From NCBI GenBank assembly GCA_015075325.1, contig JABTUP010000009.1, positions 1 to 64,000 on the forward strand: a DNA stretch of 64,000 nucleotides, in the 5' to 3' direction. Under the pieces are notes generated by a model. That model had not been told where the DNA came from. It did no database searches and was given only the letters and a program-made list of their open reading frames with translations. Origin of the DNA: Flavobacteriales bacterium. Lineage in GTDB: Bacteria > Bacteroidota > Bacteroidia > Flavobacteriales_E > Vicingaceae. Of this stretch, positions 45,073 through 55,399 are shown in pieces (the stretch's first letter is position 1; every line of letters begins with the position of its first letter). The translations under genes and the position numbers were made by a program.

Positions 45073-45093
45073 GAACAATCCAATATTAATATC

Positions 45094-46389
45094 ATGAGTA
45101 TTTACAATAAATTAAAAAATAAAGAAACTAAAATAGCTGTAATTGGTTTAGGATACGTGGGTTTACCAATAGCATTGGAGTTTGCAAAAAAAATGAAAGT
45201 GGTAGGTTTCGATATCAATCAAAAAAGGGTTGATATGATGCGAAACAACATCGATCCAAGTGAAGAACTTGATTCATCTGCTTTCGAAGGTTGTGATATT
45301 TATTTTACAGCTGACCTAAATGATTTGAAAGATGTTACTTTTTTCGTTGTGGCTGTTCCAACTCCAATTGATAACCATAATTTACCCGATTTAACACCAT
45401 TAATTGGAGCTTCAAAAACAGTTGCTCAGGTATTAAAAAAAGGTGATTATGTAGTTTATGAATCTACTGTTTATCCAGGTTGTACTGAAGACGATTGTAT
45501 TCCAATTTTAGAAGAACTATCAGGATTAAAGTTTAAAGATGACTTTAAAGTTGGCTATTCACCAGAACGAATAAACCCAGGAGATAAAGTACATACACTT
45601 ACTAATGTAGTGAAAGTAGTTTCGGGTTGCAGTGCTGAATCGTTAGAAGAAATTGCAAAAGTTTATGAAACAGTTGTAAAAGTTGGAGTACATAGAGCTG
45701 CATCTATAAAAGTAGCTGAAGCAGCGAAGATTATTGAAAACACTCAACGTGATGTAAACATTGCCTTAGTTAACGAGCTTTCAATTATTTTCAACAAGAT
45801 GGGAATAAATACATACGATGTGTTAGAAGCCGCAGGTACAAAATGGAATTTCTTAAAATTCTTTCCTGGCTTAGTTGGCGGACATTGTATTGGTGTTGAC
45901 CCATATTACCTAACTTATAAAGCAAAAGAATTTGGATATCATGCTCAAATCATTAGTTCTGGTCGTTTTGTAAATGATTCGATGGGAGCTTATGTGGCAA
46001 AACAAACAGTAAAAAAAATTATAAAAGCTGGAAAAAATATTGCTGAAGCTAAAGTTTTGGTAATGGGAGCAACATTTAAAGAAGATGTTAGTGATATTAG
46101 AAACTCTAAAGTAGCTGATGTAGTTAACGAATTTATTTCTTTTGGAGCTAAAGTTGACGTGGTTGATCCACATGCTAATTCGGAAGATTTAAAACATGAA
46201 TACGGTTTTGGTTTAGTCGATAAAGTTGGAAGTAACTATGATGCAATTGTAGTTGCTGTTAATCATAAAGCATATCAAAATTTTGATGAAAACTACTTTA
46301 ATTCCATTTCTTCAGTAAACGGAATAGTTGTAGATTTAAAAGGAATTTATCGAGGAAAAATTAATAAAATGACTTATTGGAGCCTTTAA
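45094..46389 (+). CDS. UDP-N-acetylhexosamine 6-dehydrogenase (WbpA/WbpO/TviB-like)
   Basis: A 431-residue nucleotide-sugar dehydrogenase of the UDP-HexNAc group. IAVIGLGYVGLPIALEFAKK, VYESTVYPGCTEDDCIPILEE, and the catalytic Cys in GLVGGHCIGVDPYYLTYKA, typical of WbpA/TviB rather than UDP-glucose enzymes. Converts UDP-GlcNAc (or GalNAc) to the uronate, first step of the diacetamido-uronate route. Confidence 0.93.
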   Translation: MSIYNKLKNKETKIAVIGLGYVGLPIALEFAKKMKVVGFDINQKRVDMMRNNIDPSEELDSSAFEGCDIYFTADLNDLKDVTFFVVAVPTPIDNHNLPDLTPLIGASKTVAQVLKKGDYVVYESTVYPGCTEDDCIPILEELSGLKFKDDFKVGYSPERINPGDKVHTLTNVVKVVSGCSAESLEEIAKVYETVVKVGVHRAASIKVAEAAKIIENTQRDVNIALVNELSIIFNKMGINTYDVLEAAGTKWNFLKFFPGLVGGHCIGVDPYYLTYKAKEFGYHAQIISSGRFVNDSMGAYVAKQTVKKIIKAGKNIAEAKVLVMGATFKEDVSDIRNSKVADVVNEFISFGAKVDVVDPHANSEDLKHEYGFGLVDKVGSNYDAIVVAVNHKAYQNFDENYFNSISSVNGIVVDLKGIYRGKINKMTYWSL

Positions 46390-46456
46390 CAGTTTAAAGT
46401 TTCAAGTTTTAAGTTCAAAGTTACTGAACTCGAAACACTAAACCCAAAACTAAAAC

Positions 46457-47512
46457 ATGAACTTAAAAAAAATACTTATAACAGGAGGAGCCGGATTTAT
46501 CGGTTCGCATTTGGTCAGATTATTTGTTAATAAATATCCTGATTACAAGATGGTAAACCTAGATAAACTTACCTATGCAGGTAATTTGGCTAATCTTACA
46601 GATATAGAAAATGCTCCTAATTACGAGTTTATAAAAGGAGATATTGTTGATGCTGATTTTATTCATTCTTTGTTTAAACAATATCAATTTGATGCAGTTA
46701 TTCATTTAGCTGCCGAATCTCATGTTGATAGGTCTATTGCTAGTCCAATGGATTTTATCATGACTAACATCGTTGGAACTGCCAATCTTTTAAATGCAGC
46801 CAAAGCTAATTGGACAGATTTATCATCAAAACTTTTCTACCATGTTTCAACCGACGAAGTATATGGTAGTTTGGGTGAAACAGGGATGTTTGAGGAAACT
46901 ACTCCATACGACCCAAGAAGCCCTTATTCGGCATCAAAAGCTAGTTCCGACCATTTGGTTAGAGCGTATTATCATACCTATAAATTACCTGTGGTTATTT
47001 CCAATTGTTCAAACAATTACGGCTCACACCAGTTTCCCGAAAAATTAATTCCTTTATTTATTCATAACATTAAAAACAACAAGCCATTACCTGTTTACGG
47101 AAAAGGTGAAAATATTAGAGATTGGTTGTGGGTTGAAGATCATGCAAGAGCAATTGATGTTATTTTTCATAAAGCGAAAGTTGGCGAAACCTACAATATT
47201 GGCGGACATAACGAATGGAAAAACATCGATTTAATAAAGGTAATTTGTAAGGTAATGGATAAGCAATTGGGAAGACCTGAAGGAACTTCTGAAAAATTGA
47301 TTACTTACGTTACTGATAGAGCAGGACACGATATGCGATACGCAATTGATGCTACAAAATTGAAAAACGAATTAGGTTGGACTCCATCATTACAATTTGA
47401 AGAAGGAATTGAAAAAACCATTCAATGGTATTTAACTAATGAAGAATGGTTAAATAATGTAACTTCAGGAGCTTATCAGCACTATTACGAAAAACAATAT
47501 AACAACAGGTAA
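46457..47512 (+). CDS. rfbB: dTDP-glucose 4,6-dehydratase RmlB
   Basis: A 351-residue SDR dehydratase forming dTDP-4-keto-6-deoxyglucose. TGGAGFIGSHLVRLF, DKLTYAGNLANL, STDEVYGSLGETG and YSASKASSDHLVRAYYHTY are diagnostic of RmlB. The partner genes rmlA, rmlC and rmlD are not in the window, so the end product (rhamnose or another deoxysugar) is open. A short near-repetitive AAAGTTTCAAG-type stretch lies before it. Confidence 0.95.
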   Translation: MNLKKILITGGAGFIGSHLVRLFVNKYPDYKMVNLDKLTYAGNLANLTDIENAPNYEFIKGDIVDADFIHSLFKQYQFDAVIHLAAESHVDRSIASPMDFIMTNIVGTANLLNAAKANWTDLSSKLFYHVSTDEVYGSLGETGMFEETTPYDPRSPYSASKASSDHLVRAYYHTYKLPVVISNCSNNYGSHQFPEKLIPLFIHNIKNNKPLPVYGKGENIRDWLWVEDHARAIDVIFHKAKVGETYNIGGHNEWKNIDLIKVICKVMDKQLGRPEGTSEKLITYVTDRAGHDMRYAIDATKLKNELGWTPSLQFEEGIEKTIQWYLTNEEWLNNVTSGAYQHYYEKQYNNR

Positions 47513-47518
47513 TATCTT

Positions 47519-48505
47519 ATGTATCAAACACCTTTTCATACGAAAGATATTTCTAAACTTACCTTTTTAGTCACTGGTGGAGCTGGATTTATTGGTTCTA
47601 ACATAGTTGCTTATCTAATTAAAAATAACGCAGGAAAAGTCATTGTTTTAGACAATCTTTCAAACGGATATTATAAAAATATTGAGCAGTTTATTGGCTT
47701 ACCTAATTTTGAATTTATAGAAGGAGATATTACCGATTTTGATACTTGCAATAAAGTTGTTAATAGTGTAGATTATATTTCTCATCAAGCGGCTCTAGGT
47801 TCTGTCCCTCGAAGCATTGAAAACCCATTAGCTACTCATCAGGCAAATGCAACGGGTTTTTTAAACATATTAACTGCTGCAAAAAATAGTAAGGTAAAAC
47901 GAGTTGTTTACGCAAGTTCATCATCAGTTTATGGCGATAGTAAAGAACTTCCAAAAACAGAAGATAAACTAGGAAATCAATTGTCACCTTATGCTGTAAG
48001 CAAAAGAGCAAAAGAACTGTATGCTAATGTTTTTGCATTAACTTATGGTTTAGATGTTGTTGGTTTACGTTATTTTAATGTATTCGGACCAAACCAAAGC
48101 CCAAACGGACCTTATGCGGCAGCAATACCATTGTTTATGGATGCAGTTTTAAACAATAAATCACCTTTTATAAATGGCGATGGAGAGCAAAGTAGAGATT
48201 TTACTTTTGTAGAAAATGTAGTTCAAGCTAATATTAAAGCATTGTTTACTAATAAAGAAGTGAAAGGAAAAGTAATGAACATTGCATTTGGAGGTAGAAC
48301 AACGATAAATGATTTATTCTTTAAGATAAGAAACATTGTTGGCAATAAAGTAGAACCTATTTATAGAGAAACTCGTTTAGGAGATGTAAAAGATTCGCTG
48401 GCAGACATTTCGTTAGCTCAAGAATTAATAAATTATCAACCATCGGTTTCTATTGATGAAGGACTTAAAATTACAACAGACAGTTTCAAATCAAAATCAA
48501 AATAA
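47519..48505 (+). CDS. UDP-N-acetylglucosamine 4-epimerase-like SDR (WbpP-like)
   Basis: A 328-residue epimerase. TGGAGFIGSNIVAYL binds NAD, HQAALGSVPRSIENP is the WbpP-type substrate loop, SSSSVYGDS and YAVSKRAKELY hold Ser and Tyr-x3-Lys. Likely interconverts UDP-GlcNAc and UDP-GalNAc; sub-specificity not certain. Ends directly at the GTG of the phosphatase gene. Confidence 0.9.
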   Translation: MYQTPFHTKDISKLTFLVTGGAGFIGSNIVAYLIKNNAGKVIVLDNLSNGYYKNIEQFIGLPNFEFIEGDITDFDTCNKVVNSVDYISHQAALGSVPRSIENPLATHQANATGFLNILTAAKNSKVKRVVYASSSSVYGDSKELPKTEDKLGNQLSPYAVSKRAKELYANVFALTYGLDVVGLRYFNVFGPNQSPNGPYAAAIPLFMDAVLNNKSPFINGDGEQSRDFTFVENVVQANIKALFTNKEVKGKVMNIAFGGRTTINDLFFKIRNIVGNKVEPIYRETRLGDVKDSLADISLAQELINYQPSVSIDEGLKITTDSFKSKSK

Positions 48506-49252
48506 GTGGGATTTTTTGGTAATATATTCGGTAAAAAGGAGCAGTATCCAGCCATTGATTTTTCGGGATTTAAAACCGACATGCACTCTCATCTAATACC
48601 AGGCATTGATGATGGAGCACCTAATATGGAAGCATCTATTGAAATGATTCGTGAGTTTAAAGCAATGGGCTTTAAAAAAATTATTACCACACCACATGTA
48701 ATGAGCGATTATTACAGAAATACACCTGAAACTATTTTGGGTGGTTTGAAGTTGGTAAAAGAAGAGCTCATTAAACAAGGTATTGAAATAGAGATTGAAG
48801 CTTCGGCTGAGTATAATTTAGATGATGGTTTGGATTCAATAATTGATAACAAACAAATTATCACTTTTGGAGATAATCATGTGTTATTTGAGTTACCATT
48901 TATGCAGGAACCTCGTAATTTCCAAGATATTGTTTTTAAATTTCAAACCAATGGCTATAAACCTATTTTAGCTCATCCCGAGCGTTATAGCTTTTGGCAT
49001 AGAAATTTTGATAAATACGAGGAATTAAAATCGAAAGGAGTACTGCTGCAACTTAATCTATTATCGTTAACTGGTCATTATAATGCAGACACTAAGAAAA
49101 TTGCTGAACGGTTGGTGGATGCTAATTTAATAGATTTTGTTGGTACAGATTGCCATCGAATAGACCATTTACAAATTTTAAAAGCACACTCAAAATCAAA
49201 GTATTTTAATATTTTGGCTAATAATTTAGCTTTACAGAACAAAGCTTTATAA
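48506..49252 (+). CDS. PHP-type tyrosine-protein phosphatase (CpsB/YwqE-like)
   Basis: A 248-residue PHP-fold phosphatase with metal-binding TDMHSHLIPGIDDGAP near the N-terminus, KKIITTPHVMSDYY, ILAHPERYSFWH and FVGTDCHRIDH. In other bacteria these remove phosphate from the BY-kinase (Wzc/CapB) that controls polysaccharide polymerisation. The matching kinase is not in the window. Start is GTG at 48506, with no gap after the preceding stop; the last gene of the sugar cluster. Confidence 0.9.
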   Translation: MGFFGNIFGKKEQYPAIDFSGFKTDMHSHLIPGIDDGAPNMEASIEMIREFKAMGFKKIITTPHVMSDYYRNTPETILGGLKLVKEELIKQGIEIEIEASAEYNLDDGLDSIIDNKQIITFGDNHVLFELPFMQEPRNFQDIVFKFQTNGYKPILAHPERYSFWHRNFDKYEELKSKGVLLQLNLLSLTGHYNADTKKIAERLVDANLIDFVGTDCHRIDHLQILKAHSKSKYFNILANNLALQNKAL

Positions 49253-49254
49253 GT

Positions 49255-51822
49255 TTAAAAATCTATCTTTCCTTTAGCTCTAATAGCCAAACCTTTTACT
49301 CCAAACAATGAACTGATGTCTTGATTGTCGAGATAGGTTAGTCGTTGTAACAAATCAACTCTAAAAATTTTAAATATGTTGGAAACCCCAATACTGGCTT
49401 CAGCATAAGGTATCCCGTTTTTAAATTGATAAGTAATAGATTCGTTGTATTCATTTACAGGAAATAAAAAAACGTCTTTTTGTGTATCAGGATTATTTTC
49501 GTCGGTTAATCTTCCGTAAAGTAATTTTAATGAAACCACTTCTCTTAATTTTAATCGTTTAAATAATGGAATTCTATTAAAAATGGTACCGTTAAAACTA
49601 TGCGTAATCTTTAAACTAGCATACTCGTCGCTCATAAATTCCATAAAATTCATCAAGTTAAAAGAAGGCTCTTGTAAAAAGAAAGATTGGTTGGCTTGAG
49701 GAAGATTTAAAAGAGGGAAAGGTACTTTTCCAAATATTTTACCACCTTCTAATTCAAAATCGGTGTACCCTAATAATGATAAATAGAATCGTTTAAAAAT
49801 GTTTGAAGTTAATCTTGTATAATTAATTTCTCCGTTAATTAATCCTTTAAAACCTTGAGTAAATCGAAGTTGAAAAATTGGGTATTTGTTGTAAATTGGA
49901 AGTCTAAAGTTTTTTCCTTGATAAAATTGTTCGTTTGGTGCAAAACGAAGATTAACACTTAGGTTGTCAGTTTTAATGTTGCTGAAAGTTACTCTGCTCG
50001 AAGTATCGCTAAGTACAAAATCTAATACGCCCAATGGACGTTGAAGTTTATTTTCAAAAATTAAGTTGTAAGAAAAACCTGATTTGGATTCGTGAACATA
50101 ATCTAATTTATAAGAATCGAAAAATAACATTCGGTTGGAATTTCCTCTTCTAAACGAAAGCAAGAAGTTGTCGTCGTTTAAAAATTGTAAATCTTGCCCA
50201 GGAAAATTGGTTTCGTGTTGATATGAAGCTGTTATTTTATGCTGTGGATTGGTAAGGTAATTTTTATTAAAGGAGTATGTGTAACCAGCAAAATACTTAT
50301 ATTCTTTATCGCCAAATCCATAAGCAAGATAGGTGTCGAACATCATGTTTTCTATTAGTTTAGGAGTAGTTCTAAACCCACCGCGAACTCTAAAACCTTC
50401 AACTTGATTAAAACTGTAAAAAGTATTTAACGGACCAACTTCAATTTTTCCTAAGCTATGCCAACCTGTTATTAATAAAAAAGCCACATCCATAAAGCGT
50501 TTGTAAGCTTTAATGTTTTGAATGCTGTCTATCATTACATAAACGCCTTTTTCGGTTTTTGTTAACGAGTCGGGTCTAGCTTCTGCCCAAAAATTTTCAT
50601 CTTTTACACTATTGTCTTCAATTTTTATAATTTTTTCTATTGGGTTGTAAACACTGTCAGGCTGTTCGGTATTAAATTTTATATTGTTATAGTAAACATT
50701 TCGTTTTCCAAAAAATCCTCTTCCTTTGTTGGTAAAGTTGTAGTCGATAATTAATTTTTCTTTGCTAACCATCCAAATAGAATCGTTGTATTGTTCAAAT
50801 TCTTGTTCGAGTAATAAATCTTTAACAAAGTTGATATTTACTTGTTTTGGGATTCCTAAAGAAACTTTTACAATGTTAAATGTGGAGTCGTTTGCAATGT
50901 ATAAATTTCCTGTAAAGGCAAACTCAGCCTTGTTTCTAGGGGTAAATGCTAAATTAATTGCCTGAACTCCATTTACAATAGTTGTATCGATTATAAAAAA
51001 CTTATAAATAGTGGTAGCTAATGGAGAAATTGGGCTAGTAAATTGATTGGTAAGAATGTTTACAGTATTATCATAAATGTCAACATTTTGATACAATTTG
51101 TCCATTAAAAACGACATACCATCTTCGTCAACATAACCATCAAAACCAGTTTGTTTTGAACCTGTTCTATATTCTTTTTCAGTTTTAGGTTTTTTTCGAT
51201 AATAAACTTTGCTGGCTGTTTCTCTAAGATAAATGGGTAAAAAAGGTTTTCCGTTTATCTCGGAAGTATCTATATTATCGATAACCACCTGAAAATGTTT
51301 TTTTAACCAGCCTTTATTTAAAAAATCTTCGGTTAAATTGTTTAAGTCAATTTCAATTTTTTCATATTTGTCGTATTCGTAAAAGTCGAGTGATTTTTTT
51401 CGGTTCTTATCTTTTCTATCAATTACTTCTTTAATTAAATCTACTGCAGGATTATCTTTGTTTCGGTATTTTGTTTTTTCAGCAACAATGGTAACTTCTT
51501 GCATTGTTATACCTGTTTCTTTTAATGCAAAGTTTAAGGTTTGTGTTTTTCCTTTAACAACCCTAAGTGTATCTACTTTATAACCAATAAAAGAAGCTAA
51601 AATTCGATTGGTTGCCCATTGGGTTTCTAAATAATAATTGCCATCAAAGTCGGTAGTGGTGCCTATATTGGCTCCAACAAACGAAATGCTAACAAATGGC
51701 ATTGGTTGTTTGGTTGCTGCATCAATAACTCTACCTTTTATTCTGGTTACCTCTTGTGAAAATAAAACAATAGAGCTAATTAATAGGAAAAAGAATATAT
51801 AAAATTTCTTGGTGAACAACAT
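49255..51822 (-). CDS. DUF5686 / carboxypeptidase-like regulatory-domain outer-membrane protein
   Basis: About 855 residues. A signal peptide (FYIFFFLLISSIVLFS) is followed by a carboxypeptidase D regulatory-like domain (RIKGRVIDAATKQPMPFVSISF to IGYKVDTL), then a DUF5686 region and a C-terminal barrel-like part ending in IRAKGKIDF. These are Bacteroidota outer-membrane proteins of unknown role, related in layout to TonB-dependent systems without a plug. ATG at 51822 gives the signal peptide; the frame extends upstream another 20 codons without support. Confidence 0.85.
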   Translation of the reverse strand: MLFTKKFYIFFFLLISSIVLFSQEVTRIKGRVIDAATKQPMPFVSISFVGANIGTTTDFDGNYYLETQWATNRILASFIGYKVDTLRVVKGKTQTLNFALKETGITMQEVTIVAEKTKYRNKDNPAVDLIKEVIDRKDKNRKKSLDFYEYDKYEKIEIDLNNLTEDFLNKGWLKKHFQVVIDNIDTSEINGKPFLPIYLRETASKVYYRKKPKTEKEYRTGSKQTGFDGYVDEDGMSFLMDKLYQNVDIYDNTVNILTNQFTSPISPLATTIYKFFIIDTTIVNGVQAINLAFTPRNKAEFAFTGNLYIANDSTFNIVKVSLGIPKQVNINFVKDLLLEQEFEQYNDSIWMVSKEKLIIDYNFTNKGRGFFGKRNVYYNNIKFNTEQPDSVYNPIEKIIKIEDNSVKDENFWAEARPDSLTKTEKGVYVMIDSIQNIKAYKRFMDVAFLLITGWHSLGKIEVGPLNTFYSFNQVEGFRVRGGFRTTPKLIENMMFDTYLAYGFGDKEYKYFAGYTYSFNKNYLTNPQHKITASYQHETNFPGQDLQFLNDDNFLLSFRRGNSNRMLFFDSYKLDYVHESKSGFSYNLIFENKLQRPLGVLDFVLSDTSSRVTFSNIKTDNLSVNLRFAPNEQFYQGKNFRLPIYNKYPIFQLRFTQGFKGLINGEINYTRLTSNIFKRFYLSLLGYTDFELEGGKIFGKVPFPLLNLPQANQSFFLQEPSFNLMNFMEFMSDEYASLKITHSFNGTIFNRIPLFKRLKLREVVSLKLLYGRLTDENNPDTQKDVFLFPVNEYNESITYQFKNGIPYAEASIGVSNIFKIFRVDLLQRLTYLDNQDISSLFGVKGLAIRAKGKIDF

Positions 51823-51900
51823 TAATTTTGATTGCAAATTTTTTAGAGCATCAAAAGTAACTAAAAATAGTGTTGCAAACACTTATTATATTAGGTAGAA

Positions 51901-52470
51901 TTATTTCCATTTAAATGTGGAAATAAGATGTTCAATATCTTTTTTTACAAAATTTAAAACGGGAAGCAAAGAATCTTGATTAGGAACAGTATTAAAATAT
52001 AATGATCCTCTTAAAAAGTGATTGGTGCTATCAGTTAAATGAAATTGATATTCAGAGGCAGCATCGCCTTTAATGTCATAAATTAAACCAAATACATTTT
52101 GGTCAGGATATTGAATTACATATTGTTGAATATCAGTTGCTTTAACCGTGTGTTTAAAAGCGAGTGTTCGAGAGTTTTCTAAAAATGTATCTATGTTATT
52201 GCTTAAAGGTTCATAGGTTAAATAAATGGTTGCTTTTAGTGTATTAAATTCAATATTAAACCAGCAGTTGTTGTTAAACTTTGGGTTTCTTGAAATGGTG
52301 GTATAAACTGGTTTTTCAAAAGTAAATGGGCAGCTATCCTCAACTACCTCATATTTCTTTTCAGGTAAATCTATTCTAAAATAACCTTTGGGTTTTGGTG
52401 TGTATGATTCTTCTTCGCAAGAAAATAAAACAAGTATCGATAAAAAAGGGATAAATTTTAAAAATGTCAT
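51901..52470 (-). CDS. gldD: Gliding motility lipoprotein GldD
   Basis: A 189-residue lipoprotein with signal LSILVLFSCEEE (lipobox Cys at 18) and the conserved GYFRIDLPEKKYEV segment. GldD is required for Flavobacterium gliding and type IX secretion. Its ATG overlaps the TGA of gldE by 4 nt, the usual Bacteroidota arrangement. Confidence 0.93.
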   Translation of the reverse strand: MTFLKFIPFLSILVLFSCEEESYTPKPKGYFRIDLPEKKYEVVEDSCPFTFEKPVYTTISRNPKFNNNCWFNIEFNTLKATIYLTYEPLSNNIDTFLENSRTLAFKHTVKATDIQQYVIQYPDQNVFGLIYDIKGDAASEYQFHLTDSTNHFLRGSLYFNTVPNQDSLLPVLNFVKKDIEHLISTFKWK

Positions 52471-53795
52471 ACTCTATTAATAATCAGTTTTACTCGTTTA
52501 ATTCTTCTTTTATCCGATGCTTCAACAACAAAGGAAAGGTTTTGAAAATTTATTTTTTCATTTTTCTGAGGAATTTTCCCTGAAACTTCGATGATTAAGC
52601 CAGCGATGGTTTCAGCTTCTTTTCTCATTTCAACCAATATTTCTTCATCAAGCGATATTATTTTTGCTAAGTCGTTAATGGTGGTATTGCCATCAAAAAT
52701 GTACGTGTTGTCATCTAATTTTGAATAAATAATATCATCGGTGTCAAACTCATCGCTAATTTCACCAACAATTTCTTCAATAATATCTTCCAAAGTAATT
52801 ATTCCAGAAGTGCCGCCATACTCATCAACAATAATAGCTAAGTGTATTTTACGCTCTTGAAATTCTTTTAATAAATCATCGAGTTTTTTGTTTTCAGGAA
52901 CAAAAAATGGAGTTCGTATTAATGTATTCCAATTAAAATCTTTTTCATTATTGATGTAAGGAATAATGTCTTTGATGTACAAAACGCCTAACACTTTATC
53001 AAATGTTTCTTCGTAAACCGGAATACGAGAATGACCACTTTCTAATATAACTTTAATAACTTCATCAAATGGAGTATCTTTTTCGATAGAAACAACCTTA
53101 ACACGAGCGGTCATTATTTCTTTAACACTTGTTTCACCAAATTTTACAATTCCTTTTAATATTTGATGTTCTTGTTCATTTGAATTTATATCGTTGGTTA
53201 AATCTATTGCATGAGAAAGTTCTTCAACAGAAATATCGTGTGTTTTACGTTTTATTTTTTTATCAATAAAATTGGTTGAAGAAATAAGTAAATAGCTAAT
53301 AGGTTTAAAAATAACAATTAAAAAATTTAATGGTTTTGCCATAAAAAGAGCCATTTTTAAAGCATTTTTGGTAGCGTAAACTTTAGGAAGTATTTCTCCA
53401 AAAAGTAAAATAAAGAAGGTTATGCCAATAACTTGAATCAGAAAATTTAGCCAATCAGGCAGAACATTGAAATTAAATTGTTGGTTTAAGGTGATTGTAC
53501 TTAACAAAATGATAGCAATGTTTACCGTATTATTAGCTATTAAAATAGTTGCCAACAAATAATTTGGTTGATTTAATAATTGTCGAATTGCCGAAACACT
53601 ACTGTTGTCATTAGCCTCGTGTATTTTTTCTAGTTCATGAGGTTTTAGAGAAAACAAACTTACTTCAGAACCTGAAATTAAGGCTGAGCATATTAATAGC
53701 AATATTAAAACAATAATGTTTAAAAGCGTTTCGAATACAAACGGATTAACAAAATTGTTTAGCAGTAAAAAATAATACGGTTCGGGGTCGTCCAA
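52467..53795 (-). CDS. gldE: Gliding motility-associated protein GldE (CNNM/CorC-like)
   Basis: A 442-residue protein with a CNNM membrane domain (four helices, residues about 20-195, VSLFSLKPHELEKI), two CBS domains (MTARVKVVSIEKDTPFDEVI; FVPENKKLDDLLKEF with DEYGGTSGIITLEDIIEEIVGEI), and a CorC/HlyC C-terminal domain. In F. johnsoniae GldE supports GldD function in gliding. The only upstream start in frame is TTG at 53795. It follows ssb by 21 nt. Confidence 0.93.
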   Translation of the reverse strand: MDDPEPYYFLLLNNFVNPFVFETLLNIIVLILLLICSALISGSEVSLFSLKPHELEKIHEANDNSSVSAIRQLLNQPNYLLATILIANNTVNIAIILLSTITLNQQFNFNVLPDWLNFLIQVIGITFFILLFGEILPKVYATKNALKMALFMAKPLNFLIVIFKPISYLLISSTNFIDKKIKRKTHDISVEELSHAIDLTNDINSNEQEHQILKGIVKFGETSVKEIMTARVKVVSIEKDTPFDEVIKVILESGHSRIPVYEETFDKVLGVLYIKDIIPYINNEKDFNWNTLIRTPFFVPENKKLDDLLKEFQERKIHLAIIVDEYGGTSGIITLEDIIEEIVGEISDEFDTDDIIYSKLDDNTYIFDGNTTINDLAKIISLDEEILVEMRKEAETIAGLIIEVSGKIPQKNEKINFQNLSFVVEASDKRRIKRVKLIINRV

Positions 53796-53816
53796 CGGTT
53801 GAATAATTTAATGAAA

Positions 53817-54245
53817 CTAAAATGGTAAATCGTCTTCCATCGAATTGTTTTGCTCAATTTCTGGTGTAGAAGGTGTTGATGTGTCAGATGGAGTTGAAGA
53901 TGTGTTTTCATCTTTTCTTCCAATCATTTGCATGTTTTCAGCAACAATTTCGGTAGTGTAACGGGTATTTCCATCTTTATCTTGCCAAGAGCGAGTACGT
54001 AATTTGCCCTCAATGTATACTTGATTTCCTTTTTTTAAATACTTCTCAGTGATTTCTGCTAAACCTCTCCATAAAACCACATTGTGCCATTCTGTAATGG
54101 TTTTTCGTTCACCTGTAGTTTTGTCTTTGTAATTTTCTGATGTAGCTAAAGTAAAATTAGCAACAGCAGTTCCGCCTTCTAGGTATCTTATTTCTGGGTC
54201 TTTTCCTAAATTACCTAACAAAATTACTTTGTTTATTCCAGCCAT
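53817..54245 (-). CDS. ssb: Single-stranded DNA-binding protein
   Basis: A 142-residue SSB. OB-fold start [39 protein letters not shown], a low-complexity Ser/Thr/Pro linker and the protein-docking C-terminus MEDDLPF. Placed between mutY and gldE as in many Flavobacteriia. Confidence 0.96.
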   Translation of the reverse strand: MAGINKVILLGNLGKDPEIRYLEGGTAVANFTLATSENYKDKTTGERKTITEWHNVVLWRGLAEITEKYLKKGNQVYIEGKLRTRSWQDKDGNTRYTTEIVAENMQMIGRKDENTSSTPSDTSTPSTPEIEQNNSMEDDLPF

Positions 54246-54279
54246 TTTTTTGAGTTTTTAAAATTCAAAAATACAAAAA

Positions 54280-55320
54280 TTAGAGAAATGATTTGATATA
54301 ATTTTCAATCAATTTAGCAACCGGATATTGATGAATATCGCTATACTTTATTTTAATACTGTTTGGTATTGTTTTTTTTATTTTATCAACTTTAAAAAGC
54401 CAAAATGTAGCGTGTATTTTTTGATGACTAAGTTGATGAACAAATTCATTTGACTTTGATAGTTTAGTAGATTTATCTAACAACCAATTTAGCTCATTTG
54501 ACAAAATGTTATCTATGTTGTTTATTGATTCGTTGGTTTCGATTATTGGAAAATCGAACAATCCATTCCAAATATCCTTATTATTTCGTTTTTGAATTAG
54601 AATGTTGATATTGTCAGTTACAACAAGGTAGTTAAAGTAGCGGTTGCGTTGTTTGGTTTGTTTTTCTTTTTTAGGTAAATTGTTAATTTCATTGTGTTTG
54701 AATGCGTAACAGTATTGTTGAAAGCAGCATTCTTTGCATAACGGCAATTTGGGTTTGCATTGTATTGCACCAAATTCCATAATGGCTTGATTGTATGTTG
54801 CAGCATTTTTTTTATCAAGTAATTCTTCAGCTAATTTCGCAAATACTTTTTTTCCTTTTAAAGTGTCAATAAATTCGGTTACCCCAAATATTCTAGCTAA
54901 AACGCGATATACATTTCCATCAATTACTGGATATGGTTTATTGTGCGAAAAAGATAAAATAGCAGCTGCAGTATAATCGCCAATGCCTTTTAAATTTTTA
55001 ATTTCTTTAAATGTTTTTGGAAATTCTGAATTAAAATCAGCAACAAGTTGTTTTGCAGTGAAATGTAAATTTCTAGCACGCGAATAATATCCGAGTCCTT
55101 GCCACAATTTTAAAACTTCGTCTTGGTTGGCATTAGCTAAATCGTTAACAGTAGGATAGTGTTCAATAAATTTTAAATAATAACTTAAGCCTTGCTCTAC
55201 ACGAGTTTGCTGTAAAATAATTTCAGATAACCAGATATGGTATGGATTTTTTGTTGTTCGCCAAGGTAAATCACGTTTGTTTTGATGGTACCATTGTATT
55301 AAAATTGATGAAAAATCCAT
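54280..55320 (-). CDS. mutY: A/G-specific adenine glycosylase MutY
   Basis: A 346-residue repair glycosylase removing A opposite 8-oxo-G. HhH segment LKGIGDYTAAAILSFSHNKPYPVIDGNVYRVLAR includes the catalytic Asp; LQQTRVEQGLSYYLKF has the catalytic Glu; the [4Fe-4S] Cys set is in CKPKLPLCKECCFQQYC. The C-terminal NUDIX-like 8-oxoG-reading domain (from about 225) is shorter than in E. coli but present. First gene of mutY-ssb-gldE-gldD. Confidence 0.95.
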   Translation of the reverse strand: MDFSSILIQWYHQNKRDLPWRTTKNPYHIWLSEIILQQTRVEQGLSYYLKFIEHYPTVNDLANANQDEVLKLWQGLGYYSRARNLHFTAKQLVADFNSEFPKTFKEIKNLKGIGDYTAAAILSFSHNKPYPVIDGNVYRVLARIFGVTEFIDTLKGKKVFAKLAEELLDKKNAATYNQAIMEFGAIQCKPKLPLCKECCFQQYCYAFKHNEINNLPKKEKQTKQRNRYFNYLVVTDNINILIQKRNNKDIWNGLFDFPIIETNESINNIDNILSNELNWLLDKSTKLSKSNEFVHQLSHQKIHATFWLFKVDKIKKTIPNSIKIKYSDIHQYPVAKLIENYIKSFL

Positions 55321-55399
55321 GATTTAGCTAATCTTATCGAAAATAAGTACTTTTTAGGCTAAAATTAGCTATTGTATTTTTAAGAGTTAATTAAAACTT

